This document shows positions 24,185-34,944 of a stretch of 64,000 nucleotides of DNA, in pieces (positions within the stretch are counted from its first letter, which is position 1; every line of letters begins with the position of its first letter). Below the pieces are notes generated by a model. The model had not been told where the DNA came from. It was given only the letters and a program-made list of their open reading frames with translations, and searched no databases. The stretch is from assembly GCA_963681505.1 (NCBI GenBank), contig OY811971.1, positions 607,501 through 671,500 of the forward strand, given 5' to 3'. This DNA comes from Eunapius fragilis (Eukaryota; Porifera; Demospongiae; Spongillida; Spongillidae). The position numbers and the translations under genes are program-made.

Positions 24185-24573
24185 ATGAAGCAAAAAAGCA
24201 ACAGCTAAGTACAACAGTCATTGATTGTCTGTGCAAAAACTTGTTTTTTCGTCTTTATCATTATATGAATCATTCTCACGCATATTCTCACGCAATAATT
24301 AATCGAGTCTCACGAGGAACCCATTAATATATGTTGCCATCTCTGCCCTGCTCGGCGTAAGCCTAACACAAGGGCTGGACTCTAATACGAGCACATCAGA
24401 TCCGTTGGTTGGGAGTAGTGTCTAGGCCATAGTAACTTCGTCGTACTGAGTCAGCCACCGACCGCGCTATAGGCCTATCAAGGCCAAGCACTTCCGTTAC
24501 CCTCTACTTCACGCTCTCTACTTGAGAATTTATTGGAGCAGATAGCGCTTACAACCTGTTTTACAACTATTTA

Positions 24574-24662
24574 CAAGAGAATACATAGAAAAACTCAAAG
24601 GCTGTCCTGGAGGTCAAGGAAGCACATCTTGCCAATAAAGCTCTAGCCAGGGCCCGAAAAAG
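24574..24662. repeat. dispersed repeat shared with 30189-30263
   Basis: ACATAGAAAAACTCAAAGG, GGTCAAGGAAGCACATCTTG and CTCTAGCCAG recur in order at 30189-30263 with minor changes. The identity of the parent repeat is unknown. Confidence 0.6.
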
Positions 24663-24809
24663 GGTTAGGGTCAACTACCGATAAGCTTCGTCCTTACCGT
24701 CTCTACCGGTATCTGATATCATTAACCAACCAGTAAGACAGTGTCCCTTTGTTAATCATTACTGTTCAGTAAGAGATAATACTAGATGCTTTCAATCCCC
24801 ATGTTTCCA

Positions 24810-25105
24810 CAGCAATAGAACACAGGTTCACCCCAACTCAGCATACTTTGGATCATTAGCAACATGTTTGTGGGACTCTGCAGCTACTGCAGCTATCCCA
24901 GCTGGTGAACAAGACTCATCAAGGATGGCAGAAGTGGGGATGTCACAGTTATGTCCAAAGTCGCAGGCAATCCAATCTACCATCCTGCTACCAGGACATC
25001 TGCAGGAGTGTGGTAATGATCAGATGTAAGATCATAGCCACTATGACTCCCATGTGAGCCTGACGGAAAAGGTTGGCCACCACAACAGGTTATGTCGGGT
25101 CACTA
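24810..25105 (-). pseudogene. reverse-transcriptase polyprotein C-terminal relic, left arm
   Basis: Minus-strand frames give NLFRQAHMGV near 25075, then TPADVLVAGW, ITVTSPLLP and ESHKHVANDPKYAELG near 24850. The order ADV-GW, DITVTSPL, KH-ANDPK-AELG matches the C-terminus of RT-containing ORFs that I know to be common in sponge and cnidarian genomes (recollection, not searched). It is inverted relative to the next feature, with which it shares long stretches of sequence. Confidence 0.5.
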
Positions 25106-25135
25106 CATCGTCCAGGTTAGGGTCGGACTCATCTT

Positions 25136-25850
25136 GTGGTTTTCTGTCCTGTCTGCTCTAAGAAAACCCTGGGCATCATGCCATCACATGTACTCATGGA
25201 GGAGTTGCTAACCTGTTGCGGGGATGTGGTGGCTAACCTTTTCCGTCAGGCCCACGTGGGAGTCACAGTTGAGGTGGGCTATCGTCTTACAGCTGATCAT
25301 AGACACACACGACCGGACATTACTGTGACAGATCTTAATAGTGAGCAGCGCACAATCGGAGCGCAATTGCCGATGGCTTTGCAACAGCAGTAAGTTTACA
25401 AGCAGCAGAAGACAACGCACAGATCTAATGCGCAGCTTTTAATACATACAAAGAGGCTCTACGCCGCCACTCTGGATGCTGATGGTTAGGGTTCCCACCT
25501 AAAGAGTATAATTTGCTTATCACCTTAAGGTTCCCGGGTGGGTGACCCAGACCTTGCCGTGCTGCACGCCTCCCTCCAGTGGTTGCCCAGCACCACAATA
25601 ACTGTGACATCCCACTTACGCCTGCAATCCCTGATGAGTCTTATTTGCCAGCTGGGATAGCTGCAGTAGCTGTGGAGTCCCACAGACATGTTGCTAATGA
25701 TCCAAAGTGTGCTGAGTTGGGGTGAACCTCTGTTCCATTGGCTGTGGAAACATAGGGTAGTGAGGTCCAAGATACATTTTCCTGGAGAGCCTCTCTTCCT
25801 GCTAGTGTGACAAAATCAAAGGCTGTAGCTGACATTTATGACCATCTAAA
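25136..25850 (+). pseudogene. reverse-transcriptase polyprotein C-terminal relic, right arm
   Basis: The plus strand has FRQAHVGVTVEVGYRL and ADHRHTRPD (25230-25320), then about 250 bp of unrelated sequence. It resumes with ITVTSHLRLQ, PAGIAAVAVESHRHVANDPK, CAELG, and VADIYDHLNLTLI near 25850. Stops and frameshifts are frequent. The insertion between ADHRHTRPD and ITVTS is absent from the left arm. Confidence 0.5.
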
Positions 25851-26000
25851 CCTCACCTTAATCATTGATTGATCAAGATTTGATAACTCCAGTTATCAAA
25901 CTTCAGCACTAAGTTGTGAGCCTTCAGGACTTTACAATTGCACTAAAAGGTGTCTCCATGATCATATGAAATATAAATAGTCATTAATTGTAATCACCTT

Positions 26001-26964
26001 ATCTGAACCTGCGTCAGCAGGTTCAATATAGGATTGATTGAGGAGTGATGAATGTCATTAAAATTTTTAAATCGCGTCGGGAGGGACAACGAAGAAACGG
26101 ATTGCTTATCACTGCAGGTATAGAACGACAACACCAAGATCTATGTTTTCGTGCTAGTTTCATGTCATTAAACTATGCGCTTCCAGACAAACAAAAAACC
26201 TGCTTCTCGTGCCCATTCCCAAAAAAAATGTTGGTCGTCGTCTTCTTCTTCTCCGTCAAGTATAACTCACGCTAGGAATGGTTTTAAAGAACGGCAATGA
26301 TACCAAACGCTTCAGAATTTACCGGCGCGGTGCCCCTTAAGGTCATAATTGAGAAAGAAGCTACAACAAAAAAGTATCATATACGGTATGGGTATACTAA
26401 ATACCTGCGAGCTGTGCATTTAATAATCCTGAAAAATTGAATTAGGCCTATATTTAGCCCATACAACAGACCGTGCACTATATGTTGAGACGTGAGTGGG
26501 CTAAATTTTTTACATACTAGTACGTATTTATTAAAGTTATATAGTAACTTGTGGTCGGGGCAATGCACAAAGCGTTCGTAAGGTATAGACATTTGTCCAT
26601 TGCACATCGTTCCTCATCACATTACAGTTATGAAGCTTCGTTGACACGGAGAAAAAAAACTTATGAAACAAGTAAATAAAAACCTTCTCTAACGAGAAAG
26701 ATGGTGGGCATATAGGATTGACAATGGTGGTGTAAAAAGCACGGAAACAAGTGTGACAGAAATTTTACTGGAAAATTGAAATAGGCCTATATTTAGCCCA
26801 CTCACATTTAGGCAGCGCACGCCTGAGAAAATGGGCTAAATATAGGCCTATTTCAATTTTCCAGTAAAATTTCTGTCACACTTGTTTCCGTGCTTTTTAC
26901 ACCACCATTGTCAATCCTATATGCCCACCATCTTTCTCGTTAGAGAAGGTTTTTATTTACTTGT
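26001..26964 (+). mobile_element. palindrome-tailed element, copy A (internally deleted)
   Basis: The left end ATCTGAACCTGC carries a terminal hairpin (GAACCTGC/GCAGGTTC, 26005-26024) followed by AATATAGGATTG. 26001-26230 is nearly identical to the left end of copy B at 50983. The conserved block (about 26216-26310, antisense GAAGCGTTTGGTATC type) is present. The protein gene is missing. The copy ends with the large palindrome and ACTTGT at 26964. Confidence 0.65.
26668..26964 (+). repeat. terminal palindrome, copy A (297 bp)
   Basis: Arms 26668-26799 and 26831-26964 are complementary almost throughout. The loop is about 31 bases (CTCACATTTAGGCAGCGC and following). The inner flank TTATGAAACAAGTAAAT is shared with copy B. 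Arm-specific bases (for example TTTTAC, GGTGGTG and AGATGG) are each matched by their complement in the other arm. Confidence 0.9.
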
Positions 26965-27016
26965 GAGAATTATGATTGATGCATGCACATTGACTCCTGC
27001 AGGAGTCATACATAGA

Positions 27017-27970
27017 ACAAGTAAATAAAAAACCTTTTCTGTGAGAAAGTTGGTGGGAAATAGGATTTGAAGGCAATTTTAGTGTAAAAAGCAAGGAAAC
27101 AAGGGTCTGTAATAGTAAGGGAAATATCACAGTCCTATATTTAGCCATTTTGTAGCATATAGTATGTTCATGTGCTAAATATAGGACTATGACATTTTCC
27201 CTTTCTATTACAGACTCTTGTTTCCTTGCTTTTTACACCACCATTGCCTTCAAATCGTATATCCCACCAACTTTCTCGTAGAGGTTTTTTTATTTCAACT
27301 ATTTTTTCTTTGTTCGTGCACATTTATCCGTAATGCTCAGCCACCAATGTCATATTGTAAACCAAGCTTAGTAAGAGTAGGTAGCTACATTTACATACCT
27401 TTGAATAACTTTATCGGTTAACTCGTTCGATGGCCTCGTTTGGTTTTGCAGGGTACGCTTAGCCTTTCCGTACAGCACTCTCTTCGCCAAGCGAGCAGAT
27501 TCAGGATTCTACCAATAACGCTGCCTTTTAGCGGACCGTTTCTTCTCGGGTCTCCTTGATGCAGCCATTTTTACTTTAAGATATCTAAAATGTTATCTAA
27601 TTATGCGTCTTACATGTACCGTAATAGTCGATTGTTTACCAAAATATAACATCGGTTATTTAATATGAAAGCGGCTCTTCCAGCCTATTCTGAAGCTATT
27701 GGTGAAATTTTCATTGTTTAAAAGTGTTCCTATCCCGAGTTATGCGTTGCCAAGAAGAAGAAGGAGGAGACCATGTTCCGCGATTGGGTACGAGGGCGGG
27801 CAGTGCACTTTTGTTCTCTACAACCGCGCGTTCTGTGAGATAAAACAAAGATGAAACTGCTCAATTTTTATAACAAGCATAGCGATCCGATCGTCGGGAG
27901 TCTTGTTAGAGACTGGTAGCGTATTTTTAAATAGTTCATATTCGGTGTCAAAACCTATACAGCTCTTTCA
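27017..27970 (-). mobile_element. palindrome-tailed element, copy C
   Basis: Points leftward. The palindrome 27017-27297 is at its tail. A relic of the MPSR gene lies at 27440-27568, and the conserved block is at about 27690-27780 (TTCTGAAGCTATTGGTG and AAAAGTGTTCCTATC). The 5' region at 27810-27960 (CTACAACCGCGCGTTCTG to CAAAACCTATAC) follows. Its tail faces the tail of copy A with 52 bases between them. Confidence 0.65.
27440..27568 (-). pseudogene. MPSR-type repeat protein relic in copy C
   Basis: From an ATG at 27566-27568 the minus strand reads MAASRRPEKKRSAKRQRYW, then a stop, then NPESARLAKRVLYGKAKR. Spacing and residues match the C-terminal repeats of the intact copy at 55441-55851 (PEKERAAKRQRY, SPERASRSAKRV). 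The N-terminal repeats have been lost. Confidence 0.6.
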
Positions 27971-28069
27971 TGGTCACATGACGCGTGGGCTTTAATTGCG
28001 TTAATTGCTTTATAGTCCGCCATATGCATATTGATGCTCGGAAATATGATTGTTGTACTATTGATAAGT

Positions 28070-29057
28070 ACAAGTAAATAAAAACATTCTCTCTGAGAAA
28101 GTTGGTGGGATATAGGTTTTGCAGGCAAATAGAATACTGGTGTAAAAAAGTTTTATCAGAAGGAAAAATGTAATAGTCCTATATTCAGCACACTTCGACT
28201 AAGGCATATGATGTTTCTGTGCTAAATATAGGACTATTACATTTTCCCTTCTGATAAAACTTGTTTCCTTGCTTTTTACACCAGTATTCTACTTGCCTGC
28301 AATACCTATATCCTACCAACTTTCTCAGAGAGAATGTTTTTATTTACTTGTTTCCTTAATTTTTTTAACACCCAAATCACTGTTGCATCGCAGGTTTTCC
28401 CCCTTTCATTTAACCGATTTAATTCAATCCAGACATATTGTAAAAATTTTCTAGGTACTTTTGCTTAATTAGAATTGATAAGACCGTATATAAGCTTTTA
28501 GGCTTTTGTTTATCAACATCGACTAAGGCGAGTCCTCCAACAAATTCTAAAGCTATTGGTGCAATTTTCATTGCTTAAAAGTGTTCCTGTCCCGAGTTAT
28601 GAGTTCTCAAGAGAAGCAGCTGACAAGGGCGTAGACAAGGGGGGGGCAGGGGGGGCTTAAGCCCCCCCAGTTTTTTGGGCAGTTTTTTAATAACTAGCAA
28701 ACTTAATTAATAAACCAACCGGATGTACTATAATTAGTTTGGATAATTTGGTTTATTAATAACTAGCCCCCCCAGTTTGAAAAACTTGTCTACGCCCTTG
28801 CTGAGCAGAAGCAGAAGCAGAAGACGACCCGCCCATTATTTTTGAAAGGGGAACGAGGACAGTAGTATTTTTTGTTCTCGACAACCACGCTGTTCTACAA
28901 CGTGAAACAAAAACGAAACTACTCAGTTTTGACTTCTAGATCGATTGCCGCAACAAGTTAGACGATCCGATCGTCGGAAGCGAAGCTACGGTAGGGTCGC
29001 GGGATTTTAATTAATTCATAGTTGGGGTCAAAACCTATATGGAAGTCTCTTCCGATA
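28070..29057 (-). mobile_element. palindrome-tailed element, copy D, with a nested MITE
   Basis: The palindrome is at 28070-28351 (left arm lacks 12 bases present in the right arm) and the conserved block is at about 28535-28615. The 5' region at 28860-29040 ends in AAACCTATATGGAAG, where a small hairpin GGAAG/CTTCC (29041-29053) precedes GATAA. The protein gene is missing. A 175-bp MITE is inserted at 28625-28799. Confidence 0.65.
28625..28799. mobile_element. 175-bp MITE with 15-bp TIRs
   Basis: TIRs AAGGGCGTAGACAAG and CTTGTCTACGCCCTT. GCTGA occurs at 28619-28623 and 28800-28804, a probable 5-bp duplication with one ambiguous base. Next to the TIRs are GGGGGGGC/CCCCCCC runs, and AT-rich sequence fills the centre. 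Confidence 0.75.
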
Positions 29058-29226
29058 ACTCGCGGCACAAGTAAAAATCATATTTTTACTAATGTTAGTC
29101 ATGTGCATTAGACTACATAAATATGTATTTATACGACACTGAAGTAATCCAAAACTACCCATCCGAGCACCAATATGGCTGACTAATTAGAAGATGAATG
29201 CTACTAAGTCACGCGATGAAAGAGCT

Positions 29227-29803
29227 CTATATGGAAGTTTCTAGTGAAACTTCCGATATTAGCATAGCGCCACTAGTACAGTCTAAAATTTCTGCTACTG
29301 CTTTGTCTGGAAATGACGACAAAAAGTAATCCAATTCCCTTCTACTCTCAGAATTCAGTTGCTGTGTTCTGTTACATAGTATGTGCCCACGTTGCTTGGG
29401 GATGTAACGAGTATCGACCAGATTATCGACTAGGGTCCACTTAATGCCTTTGACAACTAACGGGTCGATTGATGATGGTTCCCCGCCTTCTTCCATTTCT
29501 GGTTCCGCCACCGCTAGCTCTTCTGCCAGTAGCTCTTCGTCTGAATCATGACTACATCATCTTCGATCACCTCAACTGTCCCAGCATTCTCCAGTACCTT
29601 AGAACTGTGAACAGATTCGCTGATTTTGACATCGTCCCAGCGTATCCTCCATTTACGCCCACGTTCACACCCGTTGAAGCTGTAATTTCACCCGAAAGCC
29701 CTTTGACCTTTGCTGTAGCCTAGTAGCGTTGTTTTGCTAGCTTTTTGCCCATCACCGCTGCTGCAGTCGTCTGTACTTTGTCCCCAACCTTTGGCACTTT
29801 CAT
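29227..29803 (-). pseudogene. piggyBac-type transposase relic 3, extreme N-terminus
   Basis: The minus strand from about 29803 reads MKVPKVGDKVQTTAAAV, then a GGY and TMSKSANLF region, then an acidic linker. The best-preserved piece is GIKWTLVDNLVDTRYIP, followed by ELDYFLSSFPDKAVAEIL, ending near 29255. This is the segment that precedes GELLKYLGL in relics 1 and 2, so the three relics tile one ancestral protein. Coding similarity ends at a small perfect hairpin (29233-29254). Confidence 0.45.
29233..29254. repeat. perfect 9-bp hairpin, possible element terminus
   Basis: GGAAGTTTC, loop TAGT, then GAAACTTCC. It is preceded by CTATAT and followed by GATAT, the same arrangement as the 5' hairpins of copies D and I. 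It may mark the end of another palindrome-tailed copy that cut relic 3. Confidence 0.55.
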
Positions 29804-30319
29804 TGTACCAAAGCGTAAATTTTCAGTACATCTGCTGCCCTATTTTTATTCACACCCCAACTCCAGGTAATAAAATTGGCAAAACTCTTCCTGAATACGA
29901 ACATTAGTACGCTAGAGATCAATGCCAATAGGTAAATCACTATAGCTCCACGAAAGACAAATCGAAAACAAAGAATTGATAACGCCCGTTATCGTACGAT
30001 AACTGGGGTTATCCTTGATCAATGTATGATTAATGAGATCTATGGCCAGGCTATCCTGGCTAGGGATATAAGGCCACTTTTATTACGTCATACATACATA
30101 ACTCTCTAGGTTTAGAAGTATGCATTTGGTTATCCTCTTTTATATTGTTATGTGTATATTATATACACATTAAATAATAATACATCATTACATAGAAAAA
30201 TTCAAAGGATATCCTTGAGGCCAAGGGAGGGAGCACATCTTGCCAACAAGGCTCTAGCCACAGCCGGCTTTGTTAACTAATGAAACCCCGCAATAATATG
30301 GTCATTAATGTTACATATA

Positions 30320-31447
30320 ACAAATAATAAAACCATTCTCTATACGAGAAGGTTGGTGGTGTAAAAAGCAAGGGAACAAGGCTTCTGATAGAAAAGGAAA
30401 AATAAAATAGACCTATATTAGCAGCATGTTGTCGTATTTTAAATGTGCGTGCTAATAAAGGTCTATTTCATTTTTCCTTTTCAATCAGAAGCCTTGTTCC
30501 CTTTGCGTTTTACACCACCATCACCTTTGATTCCTGCATACCACCAACCTTCTCGTATAGAGAATGTTTTTATTACTTGTTTCCTAAATTTTCTGGTGGA
30601 TTTGGTGTTGTATTTAGTTCTTGAAACTTATAGACCCAGGTAGCAAAAAGTCAACTTGTGCGATCATGACAGATTTATTTTTGAATCTGTGAGCTGTATC
30701 ATTAAAATATTACACTAGTCCCCAGACTACCTCCATTGAGGACTAAAGGTGACAAAAGCGAAGCCATATAATACATAGGACAACAAGTAAACTCGTCTCA
30801 TGCTATATCAGATAAACCATGCACCACTATACATTATCGCAGGCAACTTACTGTAACGTACCGTTGGCCCTTTCGGTAGCGCGCTTGACATGACTCGTTT
30901 GGCAGATCTGGATCTTTCCTTTTAGATGCTCGAGTGGAATTAGCATTGTCCTTGTGATTACATAGTAAAACCATCGAGTTTGATAACGCTGGTTATTATA
31001 TGCCGAAACATTGTGATAGCTGATGTAATGTGCTATTAGTAGATCTACACCAAATAAGGTACTACTCACTTCTAATTGCCCGATCGGTTAGGCATCTAAC
31101 AGACCCCTGAAGATGACCTGCAGACACATCCTGAAACGATTGGTACACTTGGCGTGTTTTACAAAAGTTCCTGTCGTGAATTATACTATCCCGAAGGAAG
31201 AATAAGACGACGACGACGACGACGACGGAGAAATTATATACTGGGTACGGACGATGGGGACGAGAATTTTTGTTCCCTATAAGTACACCGTGTTATGACT
31301 CAGATACAACGCGGAACTCTTCTCCCTTTTGATATCGCTCTATTGCCACTAAGAGCGAAGTGACCAGACTCTTGGCCGTCCCGCTAGACGCGAGTGACGT
31401 TTTTAATGACTTCATACCTATATGGAACCTATTCGCTTAGGTTGCAA
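30320..31447 (-). mobile_element. palindrome-tailed element, copy E
   Basis: The palindrome 30320-30580 is followed inward by a segment (TTTCCTAAATTT, GGATTTGGTGTTGTATTTAG) also found beside copy F. At 30845-30985 a minus-strand relic reads ASKRKDPDLPNESC and ARYRKGQR before a GTACGT, a donor-like site in the position conserved in other copies. The conserved block is at about 31108-31240 and includes (GAC)7. The 5' end CCTATATGGAACCTA forms a 6-bp hairpin with TAGGTT (31426-31443). Confidence 0.65.
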
Positions 31448-31909
31448 TATTGCAGTACACAGCCTATGCACCCATTTGCATGGTTAGTACATTCTCGCAC
31501 CAAGTGGATAATTAAGTTGGACTCCATGATATTACTTGGCAGTTATCAAGATATTTCTTTCATGATTTTGCCATCACTATTTCAGCATTCACTTACAAGA
31601 CATACAATAACCAGGAAAATATTATAGTTCACCTATGAAAATATAACAGCGATGACCGCACAGCAATAATGATTTAAGACTAATATTCAGGGTAAGATTC
31701 TGAGCAACCTTGCTCCATTTGTTTTTATTGTTTATGGTAGGCTAATAGAAAGCAATTCATATGTAATAATTCTCCACAATTATTTTGTATTTCTGTTCTG
31801 ACCCATGACTCCCATTACAGTATAGCTGTGTAAAATCATGTGTTGCAGGTGATCTGTCTCCATTTATTTGCTTCACTTTCCTCTTCATCTCTAATAATTT
31901 TCACTACAG

Positions 31910-31999
31910 GTTCAGCTTAGAGATGCATCAGGAGATGGGAATATTGAAGTTGTGATACAACTGCTCAAACAAGGAGTCAATATTGATTGCAAAAGCAAG
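31910..31999 (+). CDS. ankyrin-repeat exon 1 (30 codons)
   Basis: Acceptor TTTTCACTACAG and donor AAG|GTGAGA. The translation includes LRDASGDGNIEVVIQLL and GVNIDCKSK. This matches the first helix pair of an ankyrin repeat and the start of the following loop. Repeats of this type mediate protein binding. The degenerate N-terminal part suggests it is the first repeat of an array. Confidence 0.8.
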
Positions 32000-32457
32000 G
32001 TGAGAAGTAAATTTGGGAGCCTATATGTACACGATGATTAGCACTGATGTGCACAACGTGACAATCCAGTTCTCCCTCACCACACCTCTCTGGCTTATAA
32101 TTATGCTGATTTATCATTTACTTTTGTGCTCTCGTGGCCGTATAAAGGGTGTACATGTAGCCACAATTATATTCAGTGGCAGAAACATAAAGATTTATCT
32201 GCAAATGAGCATGCATGGAAGACTTAATGGAAAAGGATTAGGATTATACTGAAGTCCTCATAGGATAAATGGTTTAATCACCTTTTTGCGGTGAATTGAA
32301 ATCCCATAGAAATAGCATTTTGATCTATAAACTCCATCAGCATGCAGGCATCTGCATAGCCATGTATTATTGGTACAAGGATGAGTAATGTTAATCTCCA
32401 GCTTGTCATCCTTATTTGTGTGCAATTAGGATCCTTAATTAAGGACTGGGCTTTTTT

Positions 32458-32781
32458 TTCCATAATGAAGAGTGTCTAAGAGCAGCTTATTAAATTCTAT
32501 TTCCGATTGTACGAAAGTCGCTCCTTTTTAGCTTTGATAAAACTAGTTTATACCAATTTTAACTATTTTCGGATCAGTTTTTTCTAACAATGACTTTGAC
32601 GCAGGGAATTACGAATTCTATGATTGCTTTGCTGTTCAAATGTTACTGATTCCTAATTGATGCCTATAAGAATTTTCCATAATGAAAAGTGTCTAAGAGC
32701 AGCTTATTAAATTCTATTTCTGATTGTACGAAGGTCGCTCCTTTTTTAACTTTGATAAAACTAGTTTATACCAATTTTAAG
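32458..32781. repeat. direct duplication, about 105 bp, period 219
   Basis: TCCATAATGAAGAGTGTCTA through TTATACCAATTTTAA at 32458-32567 recurs at 32677-32781 with a few substitutions. It is intronic and non-coding. Confidence 0.8.
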
Positions 32782-32828
32782 ATGACTAGGATAATAATTC
32801 TTTCATCACGTGACCAATTCTAATTTCT

Positions 32829-33131
32829 ACAAGTAATAAAAAACATTCTCTATATGAGAAAGTTGGTGGAATATGGGAATCAAAGGTGATGGTGGTGTAA
32901 AAAGCCAGGGAATAAGGTTTCTGATTGAAAAGGAAAAATGAAATACTTATATTAGCAAATTGTTTGGAATCAGTAACATTTGAACAGCAAAGATTGTTCT
33001 TTATTACTTGTTTCCTAAATTTTTCTGATGGATTTGGTGTTGTATTTAGTTCTTGAAATATATAGAATCAGGTAGCAAACACGTCAACTTGCGCAATCAT
33101 TTTAGAATCTGCAATTTTGTTGAGGTATACC
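32829..33131 (-). mobile_element. palindrome-tailed element, copy F (tail only)
   Basis: The left arm 32829-32955 is intact. The right arm is mostly deleted, leaving TATTACTTGT at about 33002-33011. The inner flank (TTTCCTAAATTTTTCTGATGG and onward to 33110) matches that of copy E. Gypsy-3 begins immediately after. Confidence 0.6.
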
Positions 33132-33264
33132 TGTAACACTAATAAGCACCAGTATCTATATTGTTCGAGCACGTGACACCTGCACTTTGTACTTCCGTTA
33201 CATCATCCCATCCGTAAGTGTCTTGTTTCCTCACAAGACGTCAATAACTAATGCAATCTCGGTA

Positions 33265-33540
33265 TCATTCTGGCGGTCGATGGTTGCGACATGGGTACCT
33301 CCTGTTACATTGTGCTTCAACAGTGACTTCAGGTGCTGTGTCATTTACTTGATCTGTGGGCAGAGGTACATTTTCCTCCAACAACTGTTCCACAGTACCC
33401 TGTGTCACAGGGTTATTTTCCAAGTCTCTTTCAATCCCCTCTCCTCCATGATTCACATCATCCTCACACTCAACCCATGTGTAGCCTGCATTATCTTGTG
33501 TGCCATTCTTCTCCTGAGACTTCGGTTCTTCTTCAGTCAA
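33265..33540 (-). pseudogene. Gypsy-3 polyprotein C-terminal tail
   Basis: An acidic open frame of about 91 codons ends in RRYPCRNHRPPE, the basic 'RYPxRxRxxP' tail typical of Gypsy polyproteins. It lies directly before the 3' LTR. Confidence 0.6.
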
Positions 33541-33559
33541 GTTGGTCTCAACTTCTTTT

Positions 33560-34693
33560 GGGCATCCATAACATAGTAGGGCTTTAAGCGGTTACAATGC
33601 ACAATCAACCACTCTTAACAGCAGGAGTGTACAACCATACTATGTCACCAATCTGAAATTGAGTTTCTTCACTTCTTGGTTTACAGTGGGCCTCTGCAGA
33701 TTTTTTCTGATGTTAATGAGCTGAAACAAGTCTCTGATGTACCTCAGAAAATGCCACTTTTATAGATTGCTGTAGTTTCCGCACATAGTGAGGGAGCTGT
33801 GTGCAGTGGTCTTGCTGTGTATGACCCAAAATCACATCCACTGGTAAGGTAAGTGAGCGACCAAACATTACAGTAATAGGAGTAAACCCAGTAGAGTCAT
33901 GAACTGCTGTTCAGTAAGCAAACAAGACAGTCTGCAGATGTTCATCCCAGTCCTTCTGGTGCTCTGCAACAACCTTAGAGAGCATTGCTTCTAAGGTTCG
34001 GTTGAAACTCTCCAGCTGTCCATTCCCTTGCAGATGGTAAGGGGTAGTCTGTGTCCGTTTTATCCCCAGCTTGAACAGAGCGACTGTATAACTGCACTCA
34101 CAAAGTTAGCCCCTTGATCACTATGCAGATAATGTGGCACACCCTAGCGACAAATAACTTCATCAACCAGTACCCTTGCAAGTGTGACACTGTGGACTTC
34201 AATGGGAATGCCTCAACCCATTCAATAAACAGATCTGTCACCACCAGGACATACTTGCATCCACTTGTTGCAGCTGGCAATGGACCCATAATGTCCCACG
34301 AGAGCTTCTCAAATGGATGATTGCTCTCAATAGTGCCAATGGGAGCATGCTGAGCTGGAACCAGGGTAGTTTTTGTTTGACACCGCTCACATTGTTGGAC
34401 AATATTTCGGACATCTTGTTCACATTCTTGCCAAAAAGAAGTTCCGTAGCCTTCACCAAGGTCTTATGAATTCCTAAATGTCCTGATTTGTCATAGAGTT
34501 CTTCCAGGACCATTTGTCTTAGAGCCACAGGAACCACTAGCTGTGTGCGTGAACCATCACTTCCTCCCTGTTGTCTCAGTAGAATTCCTTCCTTCAGAAG
34601 GTATTCTCCTTGTTTACGGTTGCTCCCATTTGTCTGAAACTTCTGCATAATTTCTGAAATGTAAACATCATTCACTTGTTCTTGTTGCAGCAT
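33560..34693 (-). pseudogene. pol: Gypsy-3 integrase
   Basis: VVPVALRQMVLEELYD and GHLGIHKTL (about 34470-34530) give the histidines of the zinc domain. The cysteine pair (CERCQ near 34380) is in a shifted frame. GPLPAATSGCKYVLVVTD near 34260 is the start of the core. The rest is visible only as fragments in several frames down to about 33600, and the DDE triad cannot be confirmed. Confidence 0.6.
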
Positions 34694-34944
34694 GTCTGTT
34701 ACTTAGGTTATTTCAGTTACTACAGCAACCTGGTCCGCACTGTCATCAGGTCTTCATGACATTGTATCAGCATTCCCATTGCACCTCCCTGATCTGTACA
34801 ACACCTTCATGTCGAATTGCTGAAGGTAGAGGAGCCACTTAGTCGTCCTCCTGTATCTTTGAGCCCTTGCAGTGATGTCAGTGGGTTGCGATTGGTAAGC
34901 AATGAGAATGACCAGCCATTGAGGAAGAGATAAAATTCCTTAAC

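Noticed and set aside
23640..24350. Full hAT element around the relic at 23.8-24.2 kb
   Set aside because: Candidate CAGAG ends are weakly similar and no 8-bp duplication was seen, so only the coding relic is reported.
26001..26964. Calling the palindrome-tailed family a Helitron
   Set aside because: It has a 3' palindrome and a TC-like start, but there is no CTRR end, no Rep or helicase in the window, and the palindrome is far larger than Helitron hairpins.
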